Shown piece after piece: positions 54,482-62,930 of a stretch of DNA of 64,000 nucleotides. Position 1 is the stretch's first letter, and the number at the start of each line of letters is the position of its first letter. The stretch comes from Nitzschia sp. DOCU1 (taxonomy: Eukaryota; Bacillariophyta; Bacillariophyceae; Bacillariales; Bacillariaceae): the NCBI GenBank assembly GCA_951394045.1, contig OX595994.1, positions 1,860,001 to 1,924,000 of the forward strand, given 5' to 3'. The notes below the pieces were generated by a model. The model did no database searches. It had not been told where the DNA came from and was given only the letters and a program-made list of their open reading frames with translations. The position numbers and the translations under genes were made by a program.

Positions 54482-55108
54482 ATGGCCCCTCGAGACAACA
54501 ATATCAACAACAGCAACAATGGCATCCGCTTTGCAGGGAAGATCCCACTCTCGCCCAGCACTAGCCACAACGACGACGACAACAACCAGCCGCCGACCCG
54601 AAAGAAATCTGTCTCGTTTCATCCAAAAGTCCAGGTGAAAAACGTTCTTCATCATCAGGACTACACCCCAGAGGAACGAGCCAAGTGCTGGTTTAGCGAC
54701 GAGGATTTTAATACTATCTATTCCACTATACAAGTCGACTTGTGTCGACTGAATGAAAATGCTTCCATTGACTTTGACCATCAACAAGACGAGGACCGCT
54801 GGTGTGCCAGGGGTTTGGAACGACTGGTATCATCCAAGGCGGCTCTGTGCCGAAGAAAACGTACATCCGAGTCGATTCGTGCAGTTGTCGACTACTATCA
54901 AATTGCTTTAATGTGCCGAAGGCATACTAGTGGGGCCACCAACAACAACAAGCAGAGCATCATCATGATTGACCCAGAACGCTTGGTCGAAATATACTCT
55001 CCGTACACGAAACGGGCAGGCCGATCGGCCCGCAGTGCTGGGGTCCGGGACGCTGTGGCAGCTTCCATTGCACGTTGGCCGAGTCCAACATGCTTTTCGA
55101 CCGAATAA
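54482..55108 (+). CDS. Conserved diatom-type protein of unknown function
   Basis: 208 residues, ATG at 54482, one exon. After a disordered Asn/Asp/Pro N-terminus (1-40) comes KKSVSFHPKVQVKNVLHHQDYTPEERAKCWFSDEDF. This is followed by a helical, charged region with DEDRWCARGLERLVSSKA, and then VVDYYQIALMCRR. The pattern V(S/R)FxPxVxVxxxLHxxDYxxxExxxxWFSDxDF with a later C.RGLE block is one I associate with a multicopy stramenopile family lacking an assigned function. No signal peptide or membrane segment. The C-terminus is Ser/Arg-rich. Confidence 0.7.
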   Translation: MAPRDNNINNSNNGIRFAGKIPLSPSTSHNDDDNNQPPTRKKSVSFHPKVQVKNVLHHQDYTPEERAKCWFSDEDFNTIYSTIQVDLCRLNENASIDFDHQQDEDRWCARGLERLVSSKAALCRRKRTSESIRAVVDYYQIALMCRRHTSGATNNNKQSIIMIDPERLVEIYSPYTKRAGRSARSAGVRDAVAASIARWPSPTCFSTE

Positions 55109-55564
55109 GTCACCAGATGAAAGTGACTCTTTTCTTTATTCTGATCGGAGGCAGGATAGTCCTCTTTGGGACGCAAGAAGAAGATCAGAGTGACAGGGTG
55201 CAGAACGGGGGCGACCTTGAAGAACTACGCCTTCAATGATTTGCCATCTGAGGCGACCATGAAAGCTAACGCCCGTCTCTGTCGAGTCGGTGAAGGCATC
55301 GGCGAGTTGAATCATTGGCGATAACCCCCAACCAACAGCAAACGTTTAGAACAAGCCTGGCTGGCAGAAACTTGTTTCAGCGCTTCTGCCATTTAGAATA
55401 ACTCCAAGCAAGGAAGCTTTTACGCATCGACAAGAACTTTACTATGGATTATTATTGAAACTCTTTTTAATATGACTGCGCTTTTCGTCGCGGGTACAAT
55501 TATCATTTTATAGTAGCATGATGACCGTCCTCGTGTGGTGTTGTTGGTTGACAAGAACAAAAAG
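55109..55564. other. Convergent spacer
   Basis: 456 bases between two convergent genes. No RNA gene, repeat or coding frame with a proper start is recognised. Confidence 0.45.
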
Positions 55565-56992
55565 TTACCTAATAATATAGGGCTCTTTGGATCTGTGAAT
55601 TCCTCCTTGACGAAGCAACGAGAAATATACGGAAACAAAACTAGCAGAGTGGTCGTCGGCGTCGTCTTCTTCGTGCAGTGTTTCGTATGCGGTCGCTTTC
55701 TGCTGTGAATTTGTGCTTAAAGCGCTCCTACCCTTCTTAGACGCGGAGCGAGGTGTGGTAAAGGCCGGGTCGAAGACAAGGGCAGTGTCCATGAGTAGCA
55801 AGCCAGCAGACGGAACGAGGAGACGGACGGGCGTGGGTGGTGGAGGAGCAGGGGAAGCATGATAGTCTTCGGCGTCGTAGTTCTGGCGCTGGTAGTAGAC
55901 GGAGCCGTCACGCGGTGCGACGCCCGATCTTGTGTCAGTCGTGGTACTTGGTTGTTGTGCCCACATATGTGGTGCCCCACCACCTGAGTCGTCAACAACC
56001 GCTGAAAAAAGGTTTCCAGAATAGAGGTGGGGGACTTTTGACGACAATACTAAGGAGGAGGGTAAAGGAGCCTGAGGGTATCTGTCATCATCTTCCTCGT
56101 GATATCGTGAATCGGCAGGCGATGGCGAGAAGACGACCGAATCCTGATTCTTTCTGGCCCTCTTGCTGCCATTCTTGTGGTTCACCGTTTTCGATTCATT
56201 GACGGCCTGTCTAGCAACAGTTTGTTTTGACGAGGGAAATGACCATCGATACTCCACTTCGTCAAAGTCGTCTCCGTTTTTGTGCTCGCTTACTCTCCGT
56301 TGTTTTCTTTTCTTGGCCATCCCCTTCCCAGCGGTAGTAGTAGTAGGCGACCTTTCTTGCAGCTGCGCCTCTTCGTCTTCTTCAAGAAGTTTACTGACAG
56401 TAGTAGAGCCAGACAGCGCGGTGGAGGAGTTGTTGGTAGTAGAGGAACCAGCAGAAGAATTGGCCCTCTTCAACAATTTACTGCTGGGCAATTTATTCTT
56501 CGACCTCCCCTTCTTCTTCTTTTTGGCATCATATAGTATCTGTTCTTCCAATTTTCTTCGCCGGTGCTCCATGAGAAGTGCACAATGAAGCTTATCTTCC
56601 TCTTGTCTACGTTGCTCGTTATCAAGCTGCTTTTGACGCTTTAGAAGCTCCTGTCCGGCAGCCTTTTGGAAGCTAAAGGCGGACGGTCTCTGGTTCTTTG
56701 CCTCCGATGGTCGTTGAGGCGGCGGAATTATAACACGATCGTCTCCCATCATTGGTCGTTGTCCTTGTACTGGCAGAGAAGTCGAATGACCGCGAACGTC
56801 GCTAGCATCAGCACCAGTGGGGGTAGGGATAATAGGCGCTCTGGTGCTATCCTTCTTGCTAGTAATCATGGCACTTCCGACGCCTGGAGCAGGTGCTGCT
56901 GGTGAAGAAGCGCCGTCTTCTCCCCCTACAATTTTGTAGTTTTTGTTATCGGCAGTCATGGGGAAAGAAACGGCGGTGTTGTGATTAAACAT
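55565..56992 (-). CDS. Low-complexity, probably nuclear protein of unknown function
   Basis: The open frame begins at GTG 57079; the first ATG is 56992 (475 residues, MFNHNTAVSFPM...). An upstream exon cannot be excluded. The protein is largely disordered. A Glu/Arg-rich helix (about 110-165: KRQKQLDNEQRRQEEDKL, EHRRRKLEEQILYD) runs into a Lys cluster (AKKKKKGRSKNK) that looks like a nuclear localisation signal, with another at KKRKQRRVSEHK. Ser/Thr/Asn-rich stretches separate these. A more ordered C-terminal piece (RLLVPSAGLLLMDTALVFDPAF, FVSVYFSLLRQGG) follows. I do not recognise it. Confidence 0.6.
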   Translation of the reverse strand: MFNHNTAVSFPMTADNKNYKIVGGEDGASSPAAPAPGVGSAMITSKKDSTRAPIIPTPTGADASDVRGHSTSLPVQGQRPMMGDDRVIIPPPQRPSEAKNQRPSAFSFQKAAGQELLKRQKQLDNEQRRQEEDKLHCALLMEHRRRKLEEQILYDAKKKKKGRSKNKLPSSKLLKRANSSAGSSTTNNSSTALSGSTTVSKLLEEDEEAQLQERSPTTTTAGKGMAKKRKQRRVSEHKNGDDFDEVEYRWSFPSSKQTVARQAVNESKTVNHKNGSKRARKNQDSVVFSPSPADSRYHEEDDDRYPQAPLPSSLVLSSKVPHLYSGNLFSAVVDDSGGGAPHMWAQQPSTTTDTRSGVAPRDGSVYYQRQNYDAEDYHASPAPPPPTPVRLLVPSAGLLLMDTALVFDPAFTTPRSASKKGRSALSTNSQQKATAYETLHEEDDADDHSASFVSVYFSLLRQGGIHRSKEPYIIR

Positions 56993-57653
56993 TTGTTTCC
57001 TGCAGGAGCTTGGAGAGGTTGTTGTTGTAGGACCGCCACCAACAACGATAGTAGTACTATTAACTTGTGGCGATTTCACTGCTGGTCCTCTTGTACTACT
57101 TAGATCGCTTTTTTTAGTAGGAGGAGGTCAGGTTCTTCTTGGTGCTGTGGCGACGAATGACCGCGGATCTTGTCAAGTGACTAACGCTGGTGCGGTGTGA
57201 GGATACAAATGTCGGATGGTCGAAAGTAGTACCACTTTTGGTGATCTGCTGCGCTGATGATCATGCAACAAGAAAGAAGAAGAATGATCAATAACGAGCG
57301 AGGACAGCAGGAGTCAGAAAATGGTGCTCTAGGGGGCCTTGCCAGGGTTAGTGTCAACAGGTGAATAACACCACCTGCTGCTATTCGACAATGAGACCAT
57401 CGCACCTTGTTCTTTCCTGCAGAAATCAGCCACCAGAACAATGTCCTCGTCCTCTCCCCTGCTGCTGCTGAATGGAAGCGTCGCTTGTCCTCGTCAGCAC
57501 CAACGAGAAGCAACAACAGCGGCCTTTAACACAACAATCTAGGGCAAAAGTCCACCAAGCGGGAGCAACGAAAACACAAAGTGGGGAGACAGCAGCGCTG
57601 GTGGTCCACTTCGGTTTTCTGCACTTCTATGAAATACCGGTAGTAGTAAAAGA
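56993..57653. other. Spacer before the TIR transposon
   Basis: 660 bases containing the likely 5' region of the preceding minus-strand gene and the left flank of the transposon. A minus-strand frame at 57181-57516 is not recognised. The four bases before the element are AAGA. Confidence 0.45.
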
Positions 57654-57660
57654 GGGCTTA

Positions 57661-57681
57661 TGTCCGGTCACGTAGGTAGCT
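57661..57681 (+). repeat. Left terminal inverted repeat core
   Basis: TGTCCGGTCACGTAGGTAGC plus T. Its reverse complement, with one mismatch, is at 62899-62919. The part CACGTAGGTAGCT is shared with the ends of the 1530-bp unit. Confidence 0.85.
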
Positions 57682-57915
57682 AAAATTTTATAAAGAAAAA
57701 AGGGAAAAAAAGAAGAAAAGAATTCGAAGAACAAAAGGAAGGCAATAATCCGTCATCCTAAATAACAAGGGCTACATTTTAAGGGGACACAAAAAACGCA
57801 TCTTCGGCGTGCCGACGCCGACGACCTACCCCGATACTAAAACGACAGGCCGAAGCATCAAGATGTTGTGACAATGGGTTTCATGGAGCGGCACATGCTG
57901 TGCATTATTTTGTTA

Positions 57916-58338
57916 CTACCACGAAGGAAATAAGGAGTCAGGCTCAAGCTGTCCATTGGCCATTCGAATACGTTTCCACTGTGCTTTCATATCTCGAGAG
58001 CGAATTGTCTGGCCGGATACATCACCTTCGTTGTAGCCCCGTGGCACCTGCCAATATTTGTATCGCTTTGCTTCTGGCACAATGCAATATTCCTTTGAAT
58101 TCGGAGGGGCGGATCGTTTGTGGTTTTTGCCACTACGCTCCCACCCACACCGGTAACATCGCTGGGGTTCCCGCTCCCGCTTGTTTTCAGCTTGTTTTTC
58201 TGCAACCAGCACTGGGCCAGGACCCGGCATCAACAAATGAGCTGGGCGATTGTGGCTTGTCGGGTGTGCCATCTGGAGTTCTGGTGGGCAAACAACGAAA
58301 TGCTGGCGTTCTGATGGATCTTGAAGTGCTGCCGCCAT
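57916..58338 (-). CDS. Zinc-knuckle-like extension of the transposase after an in-frame TAG
   Basis: 140 codons (ATG 58338) lying in the same frame as the transposase, separated from it only by TAG (58345-58347) and two codons. It encodes RCYRCGWERSGKNHKR, a CxxC...H cluster that looks like a zinc-binding knuckle. A conserved-looking block then reads EYCIVPEAKRYKYWQVPRGY and ends with a basic helix. It is probably the natural C-terminus of the transposase, reached by readthrough, or cut off by a nonsense mutation. The second element copy (63193-63615) has the same TAG and one substitution (His to Pro in the other frame's view). A separate small protein is the alternative. Confidence 0.55.
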   Translation of the reverse strand: MAAALQDPSERQHFVVCPPELQMAHPTSHNRPAHLLMPGPGPVLVAEKQAENKREREPQRCYRCGWERSGKNHKRSAPPNSKEYCIVPEAKRYKYWQVPRGYNEGDVSGQTIRSRDMKAQWKRIRMANGQLEPDSLFPSW

Positions 58339-58344
58339 GGGTTC

Positions 58345-61300
58345 CTACAGAGCTGGGGGTTGTTGTAGTGGTTCTTTAAATTGGATGTGAGTTGCCGCTT
58401 CATTGAAATGCTCACGTATACAAGCCACGCCTCGTCTAACAGTTGTCGTTTGCCAAACTCCAGTTCCAGGAAGTGACAAACTTGCAAGCTGTCTTTCTGT
58501 TTGCTGTCGATTAATCTTCTTCTCCAGTTCTTTGTGGTGTTCTTTGAGAAGTTGCGTAGTTTTTGAGAATAGTCGTTTCCTCTGCTCCATTGGCTTGAGA
58601 CGCTCATCCCTGGCTCTTGCATTATGAGCAACGCACAAAGCATCATAGTCAACCACGGTGTATCGTCCATGTTGCTGCCCCCCAGAGAATCTTGGCAGGA
58701 GCTGCAAAAAAAGCTCGCAATCATCTGCAGTCATTTTAGTTACGGGTACGTCCATGGGCCGGTTGAGTTCGTCATCACTGTCAATGCCCAAAGCTGTGGT
58801 AAGTTTTGCAACAACTCCATCTTCGTTTTCTGCTCGTAACAACCAAATCGCCTGACTCATGATATTTTCACTGTTCCCCCCGGTACCACATGCAGATGGA
58901 TCCACCAAATGAAGCACCTGCCGTACAATTGGGATGTAATGACTCTCTCCAGATGATGCAAAATCATTTGGATTGAGCAAATCTCCAAATAGCTGGTCCT
59001 CTTCATGAATATCGGCTGACACCTGCATCGAGTGGATTGTTTCATGCTGGTAGTACTCTGCGTAGCGATCGGTTGTGAAGCCACGTTCCACTGCACGATC
59101 ATGGTTCCAACGGTGAACGAACACGGCAAGAAGGCAAACCGCTAAAAGGGGGGAGCTGAAACTTGCCCGGAGAATGTCCCGAAGGTGTCGATGGAATCCT
59201 TCTAACTGCGAAGTCCCTCGGATACAGTGTAAGAATTTCTTTCCATTCGGATCCGTCGTGAAATAGTAATACTCAACATCCTTTTCATCGGATACGCAAC
59301 CTTTCCTAACATGCCGTAACAGGTTACGGAACTCAAGCCAGCTTTGATGGGAAAACAGTGGCTCATCCGTCTTATGGTCCTTGATGTTTGCGGCGAACTT
59401 ACATACAGAGATCAATCGCCCCTCGAGGACTTTTGGTTCTGGGATTAAACGTTCAATATCATCAAGGATCTTTCCGCTCGGACAAGCCATTCGTCGCTCA
59501 GCTTCTTTCACCGCCTGACCAGCGTTACCTGACCACTTTTTGCCCTTTTCGGATTCCAATTTTGCTGCCAACTTTTCAGTCTCTTCTTTGATGCGTTTTG
59601 GGTTTGGAATCAAGATGGCATCTCTGAGAAGACCGCTCGCCTCCTCATAAAAGCCATGGGCTTTTTTCCACGTTTTCATTAGCTTATTTAGATAATGAAA
59701 TGCATCTCCTTTGATTCCATTTCGTTGGAAGACATCAACCCCACGGTGGACATGGATTGTGCCGTTCGTTTGTTGCTCAATCAAGACGAAACCTAGGCTG
59801 TTACTTGGAGTTTCTGGTTCGGGCTGGCGATCAGGGTATTGCTCCAAGGTCGTGCCATCAGGAATTGCCCCTGTGGCTCCAAGCTCACCCAATAATCCTT
59901 CAAGAGTCATCTCGTGTGGCTCTACCTCAGCAATGGCTTCAGGGCCAACACCGGTTTCTGCAGCAATAGCATCCGCATTGGCATCAGAGCGGGGGTCAGC
60001 ACCCAGATCTTCCTCTGCGACCCTCTGAACAGTATTGAATCGGAGCGTTGCCATATCAAGGTCACCTCGATTCGACAATGTCATTCGGCTTCTTTTCCAA
60101 ACAACAGATAGATTCCTTGTAATAGCATCTGCAATAGTGATACTTTCCGTTCCCAAGTGAGGAGGGGTGGGAACCAATGCAGCCCCATTAATAGCCAGAA
60201 CAATTTTGACTTTTATACGATCGAACGTGTGCTCGCGTCGTTCGAGTCCAATTACCTCCTTCAGCTGAAACTCTGCTGACTCTACTTGCCCATAGGCAAC
60301 GACAGTGTTAGATGTTGTTCCAAGCAGACGCACGACAGGGAGTCCCTTAAGCTCCTCTCTGGTAGGCTTGTAATGTACATTTTCAAGCTCCTTCACTTTT
60401 TTGTAGAGCTCAAGGCTAATCCATGCGTCTAGTGCGGCATAGTTCACGCATTCCTGTGGGAGTGTGGCCGCACTCCAACTGGACCGTGCAAGGGACTTGT
60501 CAACACGACGGCCAAGGAAGTTTGCAGCCATATCGCTGAGGCCTTTTTTCTGTTTCCAAAATAGTAGGGATGCTTTCTCCGCAATCTGCACACAATCACC
60601 CACATTATGCGTGGTTCCGACAAACTCTGCTGGGAATGATTTTTTCAGTCTTGTCACGTCCCCTTTCACCCCAACGCCAACGAGCAAGGAATTCTTATGA
60701 GTCAATATACGAAGCAATGTACTGTTGTATTGACACCAAGTAGAGACATCAACAGTATAATTTACGTTGCCTTCACGTAGTATCATCTCCGGGAATGTTC
60801 GCCGGAGAGAAATAACAAGAACTCTGGTTGTGTTGCCAAATTCCACTGCAAGCTGCAGCGTTTCTGGGAACTGCTCCTGGCGCGATTGAGTGGATAGCGA
60901 GTCCCACTCGATATCGAAGCCAATTGGTACCACGTGCATAGCGGCATCCAAATGTTCCAAAATTGGAACGGCGGACTCTAGAAATCCTCCTTTAGTTGTG
61001 ACAAAGACCGGGTGGACTGGTAGCTGGGCCAACGGTAAGTTTTGTTCAAACTGATCTGCCCTTGGCGGCACCGGATCCCTGTCCCCCAGAGTGGGCATGG
61101 CTCGCACAAGCATGTTGTACTCGTGGCAGCAACTATCCGTATAGAACAGTCGCACGTCCTCGTAGCCGTGGATATTGTAGCGATGTTGTATCCCTTTAAG
61201 AATCGACTCCATTTCATCATAGTCTCCAGCTCGTACAAAGTTGATTGCAACGACCTGATTGTACTCGTTCATCACTGTATACACGGAGTCAAAAGCTCGA

Positions 61301-62613
61301 ACAGCGGTAGTATCAGCCCCCTGCACAAAAACAAAACGAATGACTTTGTAGGACTTGTCGCCACAGAGTACACGCCCAGATACCAACTGGAGACACCGTT
61401 CATAATATGGCAGGAGATTTAATGCTCGAAGGAGAAAATGTTTTTCCAAATATTGCCTCAATGGTATTTCAGCAACCACGTCTTGAACATTTAGCTTCAA
61501 TGCCTTCTCATGCTCCACTCTGCTCATAATGAACAGGGAGCTCTGCACCGTTTTATTCTTACGGTACGCATCAATCCTTTTCAAAATCTTGTAGAAAAGA
61601 TTCTGGCGATGGCTAACAGCTTTCTTCCTTATAGAAAGGAATGAGGATTTCAGCGCAGCTTGCTCAAAAATTTCGTCACTGAAAGCACGAGTAATTGCAC
61701 GTCGCTTTGTAACAACTAGATCAAGCATATCTCGAATGTCGTCAGTCAAAAATCGCATGACGTCAGGATCATGCCCAGCAAAGTAGTAGGCATGGTCACT
61801 TGCATCGCCTATTTGGTCCTCACTTTCCCCACTGTCCCCACTGGAACTATTCTGAGCTCTTCTTATTTTACAGTAGTAGCGACTGCTAAAGAAGAAGCCA
61901 GCTGTCCCATCTTTATCATCAAATGTCCGGACAAAATTGTTGTAAAAAGAATCCCGGCATGTGCATGGATTGCCATCAGGTGCTGGGTCGAATCCATGCC
62001 ATTTGCAGGGCATGCATCCTTGGAAAAGCATATGAGGCCTTGTCCTATCAGGCGCAAAGAAGATGATGCGAGCAAACTGCGGGGCAAGGAAATCTGCTGC
62101 AGTTGGATTTGGGAGCATGGTTGGGTCGCCCCATTGGTACTCAAATGTAGTCCAATCAAAGCGTTTGACTCCATCGTTTGAACGAAAGAATTGGTTTGCC
62201 TGGCGCGATCCGGCTTGCATGGATTCCCGAAGCTTGGACATAAGTTTGCCGACTTTTAATCGGAAGATTACTGGAACATTGCTCATCACCACGCCTGGTA
62301 GTGGGTCATCGTCTGTTGGCGGAGGGAACCCACGGCGGATACCCTCAGACTTTCCGCCAATTTTCCCTGGTGGTTCCTCGTGATCGTCTTGTGCATTTGC
62401 GTCCATCGGAGTATTCAAAACGGCAACAGTTGGCGGCACTGACGATGGTCGTTCTTGTGGCTTTGCCATGAAAAAGTCTCGCCTCCGTGCTGCAAGTTGT
62501 TCATGCTCTCGCCTTTTATCACGTGCAATTTCAGCGTCCGTTCGTCGATTGTACCCCGTTCCTCTCTTCCTTCCGCGGCCATTTCCGCACCTGTTGTCGT
62601 CGTTGGTGGCCAT
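58345..62613 (-). CDS. DDE-type transposase with inserted DEDDy 3'-5' exonuclease domain
   Basis: 1422 residues, ATG at 62613. A basic N-tail is followed by a Cys-containing region (GCMPCKWHGF...CTCRDSF...YYCK, about 199-249), probably zinc-binding. The transposase-like core has GDKSYKVIRFVF (Asp419), YTVMNEYNQVVAINF and LFYTDSCCHEYN (Asp493). Then comes a complete WRN/RNase D-type exonuclease (about 530-745): FDIEW (Asp567, Glu569), VGVGVKGDVTRL (Asp652), YAALDAWISLELY (Tyr725, Asp729). After it the transposase fold resumes: KGDAFHYLNKL (about 970) and RGTSQLEGFHRHLRD (Glu1138), followed by RWNHDRAVERG. All five DEDDy residues and plausible DDE residues are intact. The frame is uninterrupted, so the element may be active. 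The superfamily is not one I can name confidently. Confidence 0.82.
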   Translation of the reverse strand: MATNDDNRCGNGRGRKRGTGYNRRTDAEIARDKRREHEQLAARRRDFFMAKPQERPSSVPPTVAVLNTPMDANAQDDHEEPPGKIGGKSEGIRRGFPPPTDDDPLPGVVMSNVPVIFRLKVGKLMSKLRESMQAGSRQANQFFRSNDGVKRFDWTTFEYQWGDPTMLPNPTAADFLAPQFARIIFFAPDRTRPHMLFQGCMPCKWHGFDPAPDGNPCTCRDSFYNNFVRTFDDKDGTAGFFFSSRYYCKIRRAQNSSSGDSGESEDQIGDASDHAYYFAGHDPDVMRFLTDDIRDMLDLVVTKRRAITRAFSDEIFEQAALKSSFLSIRKKAVSHRQNLFYKILKRIDAYRKNKTVQSSLFIMSRVEHEKALKLNVQDVVAEIPLRQYLEKHFLLRALNLLPYYERCLQLVSGRVLCGDKSYKVIRFVFVQGADTTAVRAFDSVYTVMNEYNQVVAINFVRAGDYDEMESILKGIQHRYNIHGYEDVRLFYTDSCCHEYNMLVRAMPTLGDRDPVPPRADQFEQNLPLAQLPVHPVFVTTKGGFLESAVPILEHLDAAMHVVPIGFDIEWDSLSTQSRQEQFPETLQLAVEFGNTTRVLVISLRRTFPEMILREGNVNYTVDVSTWCQYNSTLLRILTHKNSLLVGVGVKGDVTRLKKSFPAEFVGTTHNVGDCVQIAEKASLLFWKQKKGLSDMAANFLGRRVDKSLARSSWSAATLPQECVNYAALDAWISLELYKKVKELENVHYKPTREELKGLPVVRLLGTTSNTVVAYGQVESAEFQLKEVIGLERREHTFDRIKVKIVLAINGAALVPTPPHLGTESITIADAITRNLSVVWKRSRMTLSNRGDLDMATLRFNTVQRVAEEDLGADPRSDANADAIAAETGVGPEAIAEVEPHEMTLEGLLGELGATGAIPDGTTLEQYPDRQPEPETPSNSLGFVLIEQQTNGTIHVHRGVDVFQRNGIKGDAFHYLNKLMKTWKKAHGFYEEASGLLRDAILIPNPKRIKEETEKLAAKLESEKGKKWSGNAGQAVKEAERRMACPSGKILDDIERLIPEPKVLEGRLISVCKFAANIKDHKTDEPLFSHQSWLEFRNLLRHVRKGCVSDEKDVEYYYFTTDPNGKKFLHCIRGTSQLEGFHRHLRDILRASFSSPLLAVCLLAVFVHRWNHDRAVERGFTTDRYAEYYQHETIHSMQVSADIHEEDQLFGDLLNPNDFASSGESHYIPIVRQVLHLVDPSACGTGGNSENIMSQAIWLLRAENEDGVVAKLTTALGIDSDDELNRPMDVPVTKMTADDCELFLQLLPRFSGGQQHGRYTVVDYDALCVAHNARARDERLKPMEQRKRLFSKTTQLLKEHHKELEKKINRQQTERQLASLSLPGTGVWQTTTVRRGVACIREHFNEAATHIQFKEPLQQPPAL

Positions 62614-62926
62614 TGTATGCCAATACCACGGTCAGTCCATTGATGAAATGATAAGTTTGTGTGTGACTATTCCATGCGATTTGTTGTTGGAAGCAGGCGT
62701 TGGTGGAGCAGGACCGCGGCGTTGGGTTCAGTGACGTCGAGAACTGAGAATAATGACTTTCTAAATGATGTTTTACACTTTTTGGAGCAATCCTATTGGT
62801 GGCCTGTTGGTGGCTTACACTTTTCTGACGGGTTAGAATCGGCCAAAATGGCTTGTTTATGATAATTCTGAGGCCTTTTTGTCAAAGGCTTACACTTGAG
62901 CTACCTACGTGGCCGGACACTTGCCT
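62614..62926. other. Promoter side and right TIR of the transposon
   Basis: About 310 non-coding bases upstream of the transposase ATG, ending in the right TIR (core AGCTACCTACGTGGCCGGAC, 62899-62919). They should hold the transposase promoter. Confidence 0.6.
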
Positions 62927-62930
62927 AAAA

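Larger units (their letters stand above)
57654..62926 (-). mobile_element. 5.27-kb TIR DNA transposon, exonuclease-transposase family
   Basis: Left end GGGCTTATGTCCGGTCACGTAGGTAGCT and right end AGCTACCTACGTGGCCGGACACTTGCCT are inverted repeats. A 21-nt core (57661-57681 against 62899-62919) matches with one mismatch. The element encodes one long minus-strand transposase (58345-62613) plus an in-frame extension after a TAG. After a 4-base AAAA spacer (62927-62930) a second copy starts in the same orientation, period 5277. The exact terminal base is uncertain by one or two. Confidence 0.85.

Noticed and set aside
57900..58379. 159-codon plus-strand frame in the transposon, repeated at 63177-63656
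   Set aside because: It is the antisense of the transposase tail; the minus frame carries the CxxC...H motif and continues the transposase frame.
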